DNA of 64,000 nt from Bryum argenteum (taxonomy: Eukaryota > Streptophyta > Bryopsida > Bryales > Bryaceae): NCBI GenBank assembly GCA_037043015.1, contig CM073321.1, positions 1,989,001-2,053,000 of the forward strand, in the 5' to 3' direction. Both the position numbers and the translations under genes were made by a program. Of the stretch, positions 46,346-57,601 are shown in pieces (position 1 is the stretch's first letter; every line of letters starts with the position of its first letter). The notes beneath the pieces are model-generated. The model saw nothing but the letters and a program-made list of their open reading frames with translations. It was not told the DNA's origin and searched no databases.

Positions 46346-47769
46346 TATTACATTCAATTTTTGTAGCAATCCAACTTGGCCAACATTGACTTATCCAATA
46401 TTGAGCTAACTGGCCTACTTCCAATGTTTCTAGAATCTCAACAAAGACGAAATTGCAAAGATGTCATCATGCAACCTAGCAGAATCGATTCACAACAAAT
46501 AGAAGCAAACAGTCTGGAGATCGGAGTATTGACTTGTATGTGGCAAGCATGGACAACTTCGTGCGAGCGTTTATGCAATGTGTTGCGTACACCCAGTTCT
46601 TGAAAGGGGAGCATCCTGGAAACAGTCTGTCAAAAGAGGAGCTCACGCCGGTACACGCACAGAGATCTGCAGCCAAAACATGAAACTTAAAATCAATTCA
46701 CGAAGCGATTCTTAAGATGTTTGGTGTTGATGAGTGGTGCACCAGAGACCTGCATCTCGAAGGAGAAGAGGTAAAAGTTTCTCTAAAACGCAAACTTGAT
46801 ACTGCTTTCGAAGATGACCGTGAGTCTCACAGGCCTGATAAAATCAGTGTGTCAAGATTTCGTGTCCAAATTAGATGTGCTCGCAAAGAGAGCAAGAATC
46901 CTACAACTTTGGTAATAGACGATTCTCTCACAACCAACAAATAAGAAGAAGCTGACCTCTGCCCTCAGCTATCTCTGCTGCAAGTGGACTGCTCCCACGT
47001 CACTGCTATAGAGAAGACCACCTGCAATCCTTTTCAATGGCACATCGCACGTCTCTCCAAGACATCCGTCAAAGCTTGCTTTGCTCAACAAGCTATTACA
47101 AATAAAAAGTGAGTGACACGGATTGTGTAAGACAAGAAGAGCACCCCAGCTCTAATCTACACAGTCCTAATGAAGAACTACCTGAAGAATAGCCAAGAGA
47201 CAATGCGGTTCTTCTTCTGCAAAGACAACATCGAGAGGTGCGTGAAGGACACAACGCGGCTGTGGGTGATCAAAGTAGCGCATGTTCCAAAGATATGGCC
47301 GGTTAAGTTGGGGACTAACTTGACTTCTAAAGAGATCTTCTCATTAGAAAATGGAGGCTTTAGGCTTCCACAACAGAAGGAGATGTTACCGAGAAGACTC
47401 TTTCAAGACGAGCCATTGGAACTGGAATTATCGGCTTACCGAAGGCTGGCATATCCGGACGAGTTTCCCACTGGCCATTTAGGGAAGAATATCCGAATCT
47501 ACAAGAAGGCCCCGTCAACCAAGCATTCCAATTACTGTGCATCTGCCCTTTTGTTAAACGCCATGGTGCGCAAGTTGTGCATGCTTCCAACTCCAGCGCT
47601 GGGATGCATTGTCTCACTCGATTCGGGAAAGCCTCCAAAGGTCCAGCAATACCACTTGACAATTTTGCAGATACCATCATGCACTTGTCCAAATTTCAAG
47701 GCGATGGTGACAAAGGCACTTGGGAAGTCACGTCAATGGACCAATTGTAAGCACTTACCCCTAAATTGA
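46346..47769 (+). pseudogene. MULE-type transposase, C-terminal half with SWIM finger
   Basis: It resumes directly after the right TTAC. An in-frame TAG at 46,363-46,365 could be an intron end (TTTTTGTAG|CAATCC) or a CAG-to-TAG change. Later frames read ANIDLSNIELTG, then EGEEVKVSLKRKLDTAFED, then from 47,170 MKNYLKNSQETMRFFFCKDN. The end has LTILQIPSCTCPNFKAMVTK, then WTNCKHL, a CxC...CxH SWIM zinc finger as in plant MULE/FAR1-type proteins. With 6,643-8,757 it forms one gene, split by the 37.6-kb insertion. Stops and frame changes mark it as decayed. Confidence 0.65.
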
Positions 47770-47989
47770 CATCCATGTTTTCTTGAAAATTGTAGAAGAA
47801 CAGAACCTCATTGTCTTTTGGCCCCATTTCCGCCTTGAAGGTAAAACAATTTTGAGAATCAGAAACGGTGAAGGTTTAGTAAACTCGGTGAAGATTTCAT
47901 TGCAAAAAATATCCATCCGATCGGGTGAGATCTCGGAAAATGGCACCGTTGAGAAAAAAATGTTTTCGATTGCGGGCATGATTCAGTAA

Positions 47990-48113
47990 TTCCGTGTTGT
48001 CTTTTTATTTTTCATTCTATACGATCATTTTCCAAAAAAATTGCACTCCATTGGAGAGGATAGAAAAACCAATTAAAAAAGAAAAAAAAAATTTAAAAAA
48101 ATTAAAGTTGGGA
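47990..48113. other. A-rich spacer
   Basis: This is an A-rich run between the MULE remnant and the GC block; I see nothing coding. Confidence 0.4.
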
Positions 48114-48396
48114 CCTCGGGGGCAGCCCGATGGTCCAAAATCCCCTGAATGAGGGTTTAGGGGCCCTGCCCAGCCAAGCCCCCTCCCCTTCCCGGGTCGG
48201 TTGGGTAGCTTGCGCCGGGCCTGCCCAATGGCTGCCAGGCTCGCGGGGCAGCCCAACCGGAGCCCGACCCGGCTCACCAACGCCGGCCAAGCCCGGCGCC
48301 CCATGCCAGCTCGATGGCTGCCAGGCCAGGAGTGTGGCTGGCAGGCCAGCCAGGGACTGTCCAGGCCAGGGACTCTCCAGACAAAGGGGGGGTCCC
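48110..48396. repeat. GC-rich block with short inverted ends
   Basis: It is bounded by TTGGGACC (48,109-48,116) and GGTCCCAA (48,390-48,397) with A-rich flanks, and filled with GCC/CCAGG-rich imperfect repeats (GGCTGCCAGGC, CCAGGCCAGGGACT). It resembles the hAT arrays in composition, but the CGGTCGG core is absent. ORFs on both strands are compositional. Confidence 0.6.
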
Positions 48397-48586
48397 AAAA
48401 AATTAAAATTTACAATTCAAGTTTATCTTATATGAAATGAACTCCAATCTCAGGGTTTGAACCTAAGGTGCCACCCAATTTGTGGCATTGGACCCCTACT
48501 CCCCCCAATCTAAACATCAAATCAATGCACATTCATGTGCTAAAATGAAAAAAAAAAAAAAACCAATTTAGCTTGAAAGATGGACA

Positions 48587-50230
48587 TCAAATGCGCCTAG
48601 AATGATAAGCAACAAAACATGCCCCCATACACATAGGTTTGTTACAAGTTGGACAATACCATTGCCTTTTGTTGTCACATACCACACACTTTTGCCTCTT
48701 ACGGGTATCTCCAACCCATTTCTATGTGTAATGTAATTTGTTGGGGTTTGGTATTGCTGCATCTACAACCGCGGTTCTTGGGAGCTCACGTGTTGAATAG
48801 CCTGCCACCAACGCATTAGCAACAACCAAATTGAATTTGACATGGCTTAGACACTTCTTACTAGAATGTGCCATATGTGACTTGTAAATGATGTAAGAAT
48901 TCACAAGAGAAGTGTCTAAAATATGGAAGAGGATACGGTGCCACCATTTGTGGTCCTTTCGTTGCACACTGTAGTATCCTCGGAGTTGATCTTGGACATC
49001 TACTCCCCTCATTATTTCTTGATAGTGGATTAATATGGGACTACAAGGCACACAAACAGAATCACCATTATGCCATCTAGAAATATAGACTTGGCCATTA
49101 GCATCCACAGGAGAGAAAGCAGTAGACAATAAGGTCACAGGTTTGTTATCAAATCAACAAACAGCAGCCATTCTACCACTAGCATGCATTCTAAACCACA
49201 ATTGACCCCTACTCCCAAGTCAAGGGTTTATAGTGAGTGCCTGAGGCCAACCAACACGGTTAGATCTACATGTCCCCGTGGCATATATGCCTTTCTGTAA
49301 CAAACACCAAAACAAAGTAGGACTTGTAAAGAAATTGTCACAAGTTACTATGTGACCATTGCCTTCATAGCCACTCATCAGTTGGTTTACAATTTTGAAC
49401 CCCGTAGCGTGGTTATCATCCTCTGAGGTGGATGCACCACAATACACTTCCATACGTTGTAAATACTTAGAGACACTATTAGCCAAGCACCAAATCTTGA
49501 TACCATATTGGGTAGGCTTAGCCTTCATGTATTGCCTAATAGGCGAATACTTCCCCGTGTATGGCACCATCATCTCATCCACTGTCAAGTTCTTCTCAGC
49601 ATCCCACATTTCAGAGCATAGAAGATTGAAATCATTTATGAGCCATTGAGTTTTAGAAAGTTTGCTAAATGATGGGTCCATTTTATCTTGGACTATAGTT
49701 TTATTGTCAACTAAATGCACACATCGCAAGATTGTCTCAAAACGTGTACGACTCATACAATTTACAATCTCGGGGGTTCTCCATACCTTATTGTTTGTAG
49801 ACCAATGTAAGCGTGTTTGTGGGACTTTTTTCAACGCCATCACCATGAGAACTCCAAACCAAGCACGTAATTCGGAGACTACCAAAGGTGTCCACCGAAG
49901 GCCACCTTTGTTTCTCCCAGATTCGCCCACACTTGTAGCATACAAATTAGTTTGCCTACAAATTTTTCTTAGCATGGAAAGAGGCCAAAACAAGGAGAAA
50001 AATTGGAGAGGTTTAGTGCAACCTAGGATGGCTTGGCTAAATCCCTCATGTTCACTTCTAAACTCCACATGTGGCAATTGAGTCAAGGTGGAGTTCCACA
50101 TACTCCCACTAAACCTCTCCTTATCAGACATGTTACAAATTTTTTGATATTCAACATAGCCTAGTCCAAGTTCATTACACATGTCACCTCCACTAAGCAA
50201 CCATTTTTTAGTATTAAGAGTCAAAACCAT
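48587..50230 (-). pseudogene. piggyBac transposase with three premature stops
   Basis: A single 548-codon frame runs from the ATG at 50,230 to the stop at 48,587. It is broken only by TGA (49,220-49,222), TGA (49,154-49,156) and TAG (48,722-48,724). The DDE_Tnp_1_7 motifs are clear: LTVDEMMVPYTGKYSPIRQY (Asp 1), HIVTCDNFFTSPTLFWCLLQ (Asp 2) and, after a stop, FDNKPVTLLST (Asp 3). IMRGVDVQDQLRGYY follows, and the usual C-terminal cysteine-rich domain is complete (CVVCDNKRQWYCPTCNKPMC, then H). I found no convincing TTAA-flanked ends. It is therefore a dead copy with an intact catalytic triad. Confidence 0.85.
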
Positions 50231-50252
50231 AGAATCTAATTTACTAGCTTCA

Positions 50253-50275
50253 CACTAGTAGAAATTTTTTGACCA
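50253..50275 (+). repeat. Possible CACTA terminus
   Basis: CACTAGTAGAAATTTTTTG is typical of CACTA (En/Spm) element ends, but I found no inverted partner in the window. It may be one end of a truncated element. Confidence 0.3.
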
Positions 50276-53200
50276 TTTCAACACAATTCTAACAGAAAAT
50301 TGTTGATTTGCCTTGTTGAATAGGTCGCGTTGACTTGGACAGTACCCAACTGGGATTTATTGAATTGGCTCTATTGTTTTGGTCATTTCACAACTCTTTT
50401 GCACAATGATAATATTTGCCATGTCATCAAATTTTGCTGACGTGTCGCATCTTTGAATAAGGGTAAAACAATTTCATCCTGGTGCATCATTTGTTATTTT
50501 TAGTTTAGGCTTTTTTTTTAACTACTTTCTTTCACCAACCACGCCCCCTATTTGGTAGAAATATCATATTACCCAAATCGGTTTTACCGTAGATGCTATA
50601 ATTAGTGTATCGCTAGAAATTTTAATTACCTTTTTTCCCTTTTATATAGCTCACAGTCTGTAATTATTTTTACTTTTACTACTCACGAACATTACTGTTC
50701 TCAACTAGTATCATCGTGTTTGGACAAAATTAAAAAGTTACCCATGTACAATTCTAGATTCACATACATGCCATATATAGTTTCACTTGCAATCTCATAC
50801 AGTAATTCACATGGAGTGTGGCCAATCATGGTTTAGAATAAAAATACTTTCACAAAATTCTTAAATAAGTAAACAACGCAATTTACATGCCCCCATTGAA
50901 TGCAGATATGGCACATGCTATACTGGTACCCCTAATGCTGGTCCACCTCAGTGTTAACTACCTCGGCTCTTGGGCGTTTCTACTCGCCTAAATACTCGAT
51001 AATGTGTGAGTTGATTGGCGGTCTTTTTGAGTGTCACCGAATCAACCGTCTATCATCATTCATACTGTATTAGTTTCCTGCACACAGAATTTTCACACCA
51101 TCACATAGAAACGCTACATTAATATTCTCAAAATCACATCCGAAGCTTTACACGTAAAGAAACTTCAGTATGCTATTCTCTGAGTCGTTTCTGTACATTT
51201 GTTTGCCTAAGTAAGAAATTCAAAATATGAATAGGCTAGAACAAAATTATTTCCCCCATTTTGACTAATCTACTAGATATATGCATTGTGGTTTCCAGCT
51301 TACTGTCGCATTTATTGATAGAATGGATTTACCTTTTCTTAACCTTCAACTGTTCGGCTTCCCTAACTTCTGAGACCATGTGAGGTATCAGTGAGTTTGT
51401 GTCCTTCACATTTAATATTGATGACTTTGTTGCAGCAAAAAAGCAGGAGTTAGGAATTCATATTATGACATTCTCTTGTGCTTTTCCAAATTCTATAATT
51501 ACTCTAATACTTTGAAATCTCTATCTGTTCTCATTGTAGCCAGTATTGGTTACATCTGAAATCACGGTGAACAAACTTAACATGTACTGTCTGCAGTGAG
51601 GTCATAATATGCTCTATAAGCAATGAATGCACGGTGGTTTAAATCTGAAAGTACGACCCTGCAAGACAACACGATGATATACTTGTACAAACATTACATA
51701 TATTTCATCCCACATTTGATTACGAGATGATGCATTATTCAGCAAACATCGTCCATAATCCACATGCACAGAACTCAATGTCTTCAGCGTGCTAAACGAA
51801 GATCTATCTCCATACGAAAAATCTAATTATAAACCTTCGTATCCGGCCACATTGATAATCATGATAATACTGTGATGCATGATTGGGATGGCTTTCTAAC
51901 CGTACGAAGGAAGACTGCTGCTGTCTATCTTGCGCCCGTCTCTTATAATACCTGAAACAATTGAATAGACGTATCCAACATCACTTCAGAAGCGAATATC
52001 AGTTTTAAAAAACAAATTCACTTGAAACAAAATAACGAGCACAACTTCTAATTTTCCATGAACAAAAACCTGTAAACTAAAAGATTACGTAAGTATGGTA
52101 AGGTTTTACAAGATTGTAGTATTAGCAACGCAGAGCAGACTATGAGACAATTATGCAGTCCAGTCGATCACCCCCGGCTAGAAAGCTGTACGGCTAGTGA
52201 TTCACGCACCGTTCATAAACCTACGACAACTCAATTACTTTGTTGACTTTCTCAACGTCTACTTACCTTCACTAGAAGAAATCTGGCCCATTCCATTACG
52301 GCTGAACAAACTGGATGGGTCAATACACACACATTCTCTAACAACAAAGAGGCTATGTGCTTCTGCCAAGCTACACATCCAATGAGATACTTAGTACCGT
52401 ATTGCACATACATTATTAAGTCTTCTGAATTTTTTTTGACAACGTACATCAATCCTGTAAACATAATGGAAACATTTGCCATTTTATGATAACCTTTCCT
52501 CCTTTCTTTCGGTCAAGTCAAACACCTTCTCATCACGTTTCATTCCTCACTAATGAATTTCAATGCCGCTCTGCTGTCTAGAAAGTGGCAAGCAACAGTC
52601 CACCCATTGTATAAAAGTTAGAGCCTATATTAACCCCTAAATTTCCTTGATGCAAAACGGTGTAAGTCACAAAATTTGACCTTCCTTAAGATTAAGCTCA
52701 AAAAATCTCAATCTAAGCAATATTCAAAAAATTCAACCGTAAGATTTCAAAGTTCACTTGACATTCTTCTCACATACCAAATTTGAACCGTTCATTCTTC
52801 CTCATTTGTGAGATTATAATGATCAAAGTTGGCTGATTTTTCCTCCTGCGGGAACCTCCAAAACCCGTTTCGGGTTTTAAGAAAAGTTAGGGGTTAACAT
52901 TACAAAGGTTAAAAACTTACCTCAATGGTCCTATACCTGTTCAAACAAGCACATCCAACATCACAACTTGGAGTTGTACCCCTTGTAAATTACAAGTCTC
53001 CGTATTGACAGGTACTTCAACTTAAACAAGACTAAGGTCAGATATGTAGAAGAATCGTCATTTTGGACATTAGATTATTCCGTAATTCTGGACACTTGAC
53101 TTTGTGCCAACACTTAATAAACTTACCGTAAAGAGATAATCTTCAGTACGTAGATGCACTTCTTCAAAATAGATCAAAACTATACTATGGAGCAGTTGAA

Positions 53201-54088
53201 AACCGATTCTGAAGAAAGAGACAAATACGGTGCAAAACAGAATGACAAGTAAATCAGGTCATCAAAAAGCCCATGAGTTACATAATATCATAGTCGGAGC
53301 GTTGCAATAATAATTACCCTATAGGGGTTATAAGTAGTTGCCCATTCTAAGCCTACCTCGGACCACAAAGCTCCAGTTGCAGGAAACATGCTGAAGAAAT
53401 ATATTCAGCAGCATTCTTTTCCCTCTCCACTTTTTGTACATGGTACACTTTTCAGTAATTCAAGTCACTTCAGAATTTCTGCACAAAAAACCACACCTAC
53501 AGACGAAGCGATTGCTTAGAAGTATAATAAGTATTTAATAAGTCCAATGTCTTTGCCATTTATGCAACAATTACTCTCATATACGTATTTCAGGGTCCAC
53601 AACTGAATTACACAGAAGTTTGTCATTGCAACTACTGTTTCTAAGTTACAAGCTTTTAGTTCAGTACTGCACACTTCCAGTATGAACCATGCATGTTAGG
53701 AAACAATCTTACTATATTCTCGTACTTAATAGTTCTTACACACACATTTAAATACCGAATCCAAAATTGGCTGCAACCCGATTTGCAACCTGATGTCTGG
53801 ATATTCTCGACTACTTCCAATTTGTTTACAATCAATCACCATCATGTAAGTTGCACTTCTCATGATGTGTTCTTCTCACTTCCCATTGCACTTTCTGTCT
53901 GTGGTTCCTTGTAATTACGGAACCCCCTCCTTTCATCCTAAATTCAGTTTACAAACAAATAATCATTACATACAAGTAGGTGCGTCGTATACATCACTCC
54001 AAAAAATTAATTTAATCGACTACCAACACAACCTGCAGTTCAGAAGAGTAGATAGAAGAAATTCATTACGGAACTTGCCTTCACTTTT
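50276..54088. other. No gene recognised
   Basis: This is AT-rich sequence with chance ORFs of 60-100 codons. I see no RNA gene or repeat array that I can support. Confidence 0.5.
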
Positions 54089-57000
54089 TCAGCGCTCAAT
54101 TCTATTGTACTTGGATCTCATCCTTGTACCGGCCCTTAACCGGTCAATCTCGGAATGTAGCTCTTTAATATAGTCTTCATTTGATATGTCATGTTCTTGA
54201 AAGCTTCTTGAGTTCCTCCTGCTTGACGTACTCCCTCCTGTACCAGACAGCTTCTCCTTCCCCTAAAAAGCAAAAGTCCTCAGACATGGAGTACATAACT
54301 CTAACTATGATGAACTACGTCGAGGCTGAGAGAAAACTCACTTCTATGCAATAGATCGACTTTTAAGGCTGTCCCTCCCCAACATTCATTTACGCTATAC
54401 AAATTCCAGCACATATATCTATAAATGATTTGTTGGTGGACAACGTACCTTCCCCATGAATAATTCTTCCTCAGTCCCGCGATTGCGTTCATCGTCCTCA
54501 GTATCACTCTGACCAGACATATGACTTTGGCTGCGTGATCCCGGTAAGTGTTTCTCTGAGTTTCTTCCCGTTGTCTCCTCGAAGTCCCCACCGTCTTCAA
54601 TGAACTTCGTTTTCGATCCCATGAAGCCCTTGTCACGGTTCATTTCAATTTCAATTTCTTCCGGATCTGGAGACCTCTTCAAGATTTCGCGAAGTTTCTC
54701 TCGCACGCCATTCACCCCACATCTCCCAGTCCTTCCTAAAGTTTTGCGAGACGCATTTGCCTTTCTACCTTGTTCAGATTTTTCAAGCCGTTGTCTGCTT
54801 GCCGCCAACTTCACAAGCCGCTGCCACACCTCATGATCAATGTGTAGGGGTTGAGCCTCTCCTTTCTCGATCGCTGCAATTACTTCGCCACGCTTCCTCG
54901 TTACCGCCTTCCCCATCATGGACCGTAAATAATCTGCATTAAGGGTCCCTGAGCACTCAAAGCGTTCATTCAAACGCTCTTTGAATGTGGTAACGGCTTC
55001 ATATGTCTGTCGTGCAACGTGGGTGCACGAGGAATCCAGTCCTGTTGCCAGTTTGAAGATTTCGGCAACCCAGGCTGGTTTTCCGGGACCATATGGTTTT
55101 CCATCTGCATCTAGAGTTAGATAAAATGGTTCCTCCCCATTCCGTTGTCGTCGTGCCATTTCTTCCTCTCGAACGGCTTGTTTGTGCCGTCGTGTCCTCC
55201 TATCCACTGCTGGTGATGGAAAATGAAGATTTTCGACGTTTACAATCTCCGAACTCCTGTGTTCCGTTCCTGGATCACCATCTGAATTCCTTCGCATGGA
55301 ACCATGTGGCGATAACGGTACAAGGCTTTGCTGCTGCGTTCGTACACGACGTTTTGGTGACAAGGATCTCCTGCTACAACCACCATCACCTGAAGACTGT
55401 CTCCGGTTCCTTATTGATGAACGAATTGGCGACCTCCTATAGTGTTGCGAACCTATAGTGTCTGTGCACAGTAATCAGAACATACTAGTGCAGCTCATTG
55501 TGCGCATGTACAGCTGTTGTGTAGTTTTTACCATATCTATAAACATACTACTATAACTCCAGAATGCTGTCACATCAATTTTGTAACTTGCACTATCTTT
55601 CTACTATTGGAGTGTACTCCCCACATCTTGTAAACACCCCATTATCGCCAACTATCTTATCATTATATATTTGTTCGAATATTAGCAAGTGGAGTTCCTA
55701 AGTACTTTACATATCTGTAATTTGCATTCATACGATTGATATGACCACGGTAGTTTTTCATGACAGGAAAATATAAAATATACTTACCCTGGTCACACTT
55801 TGGATGATATTCTCTGTACTTTCTGGGTAGTGCTTGCATATGTCTGTCATTGTTAAATGAAGGAGTCCTTGAACGACTGTAACGGGAGCTCGTCCTACCA
55901 TATTCTCGACTGGACGCGTATCGATGACGCGGAGGGCTTCTAGAGCTGGAGTAGTATGACTGTCTGCGGCTCTCTCTACGGTCCTCTCCAGGCGAGTCGT
56001 CATATCGTCCGCGTCTTCTTCCAGAATGCTGTACCAAGATTACAATCTCTTATTCATATCAACACAACTTTTGCATGACCATATACGGGACTTTTGATAC
56101 CATGAACAAGAATATATTCACATAGTCTTGAAGCTTACGGTGTAACTGTAGTAGTTCGTTGGCGACGCACTACGTCTATACCGTCTCCTTCCATGATCTC
56201 GGTATTCTCCACTTGATGTATGATAATCTTCTGTTTGGAGGCCAGTGAGGTCCTTCTCGCGATAAATTGTGGTGTTTGAACGATGAGTATTGTTCCGTGT
56301 TTCTTGCACTTCTACATCTATTTGTCTAATACCGGAGATGTGGCCGACGAATTCCTCTGGTGCATCACAGATATCATTTCCATCCTCATTTAAATCTTCC
56401 TCGCTGACTTTATCAGGATCTGAACATTTGCAATAAACATCGTTGTTAGCCCATATAGAGGCGCTGCAATCATTTGGTGTCATCTGAGTGACACGCAGCT
56501 ATGTGTACGTCTTTAAAATTATAAGTTATGTAAAACCTCATAAAAGCAAGGTAAAGTATGGATTAGCTTTGTCATACCTCCTGGTTCTGGAACAACCAGT
56601 AGAGTGTCAGGATGACCACAAACAGATGATGGCAGATTTGCCACAGATTCAAAGTTGTCTTCTTCAATTTGAGCCGGTTGGGTTGTAGTCGGGCGTTCAG
56701 TGGCCTTCCTTGGGTTCGATACCGTCCTCGTTACTCTGCCACAAGCTAAAGCGTCTTCTTCAGTTTTCCTACGTAGTTCTTGCACGTCCGGTATAGCATT
56801 ATGGGCTCTTCCTAGTACAACAGCTACGCTTGCAGCACCAATAGGCTGGGTTTTCTTAAGGCCTTTCGGAGTATCATGGACTTTTGATTGCGATTTCTTT
56901 CGTCCTTTTACGAATCCACCGGGCTGATTCGATTGTGTTGGCTCTTTTGTTGCCTCCATTGTATCAACCGCTTTAGCTGACTTTCTTGTTTCTCTGGTGG

Positions 57001-57601
57001 TTGCGGCTACAGTTTTCCTTTTCTTCAACCATGGCTCTGGGCGTTCTTCGAGTGGTAGACTTGTCACCATTTTAGCACGCCCACTCTATTACAAGTAAAT
57101 ATGTACATTAGTAAGCTTTACATTGCATATTCAAAATGTGAACATTTATTTGAAACTACCAATGTGTTTCAATTCAGCTTCTACTGGAATACCTGATCTT
57201 TACGGAAACTTACACTATATTCCATATGTGTTGTGCGTCCTCCTCTGCCCTGTAGGTGTATACACGTGAGAGCATGCCTTCTTCAAGCCTGTCTCCGACG
57301 GGTCTTCTTCACTAGTAACCCTTACGTCGCAAGCCTCCTGAACGATCTGAAAGTCACGTTCAAATTGAGTGTCTACGCCGCTCTCCGAATGAAGGTTTAC
57401 AAACTTTGCAGGTTTAACGGAGCTGCACCCCTGATGTTCTGTTGCGCCTTCGCGATGTGCTACTTGCGGCTGAGAGTTTCTGCCTCCGCTTGTAGACCTC
57501 CCACCGTCAACTTCCCCCTTCGAAGGCCCAGCAATATCCCCTTCAGAATCGGAAACTGGTGCAGGAGACGGTGTCCTCACTCGTCCTGTTCTCTCGAACA
57601 A
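54089..57601 (-). CDS. RS-rich protein with Transposase_24 (Ptta/En/Spm)-like domain
   Basis: Minus-strand exons with GT-AG borders: 57,601 to about 57,214; about 57,086-56,578; about 56,483-56,139; 56,028-55,788; 55,452-54,449; and 54,262-54,089. The last three junctions, starting from the donor at 56,139, are in phase. The first half contains KKRKTVAATTRETRKSAK and an RS-rich stretch (SYYSSSRSPPRHRYASSREY). The 55,452-54,449 exon has WVAEIFKLATGLDSSCTHVA, then VWQRLVKLAASRQRLEKSEQ, then GRKANASRKTLGRTGRCGVN and LREILKRSPDPEEIE, a pattern I know from plant Transposase_24 proteins of CACTA elements. The last exon ends in a short coiled coil (NEDYIKELHSEIDRLRAGTR). Junctions near 57.2 and 56.5 kb do not hold phase as drawn, so the copy may be damaged or my exon limits wrong. 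The start codon is not resolved. Confidence 0.55.

Noticed and set aside
48102..48440. Pro/Gly/Ala-rich ORFs
   Set aside because: Compositional ORFs in the GC-rich block.
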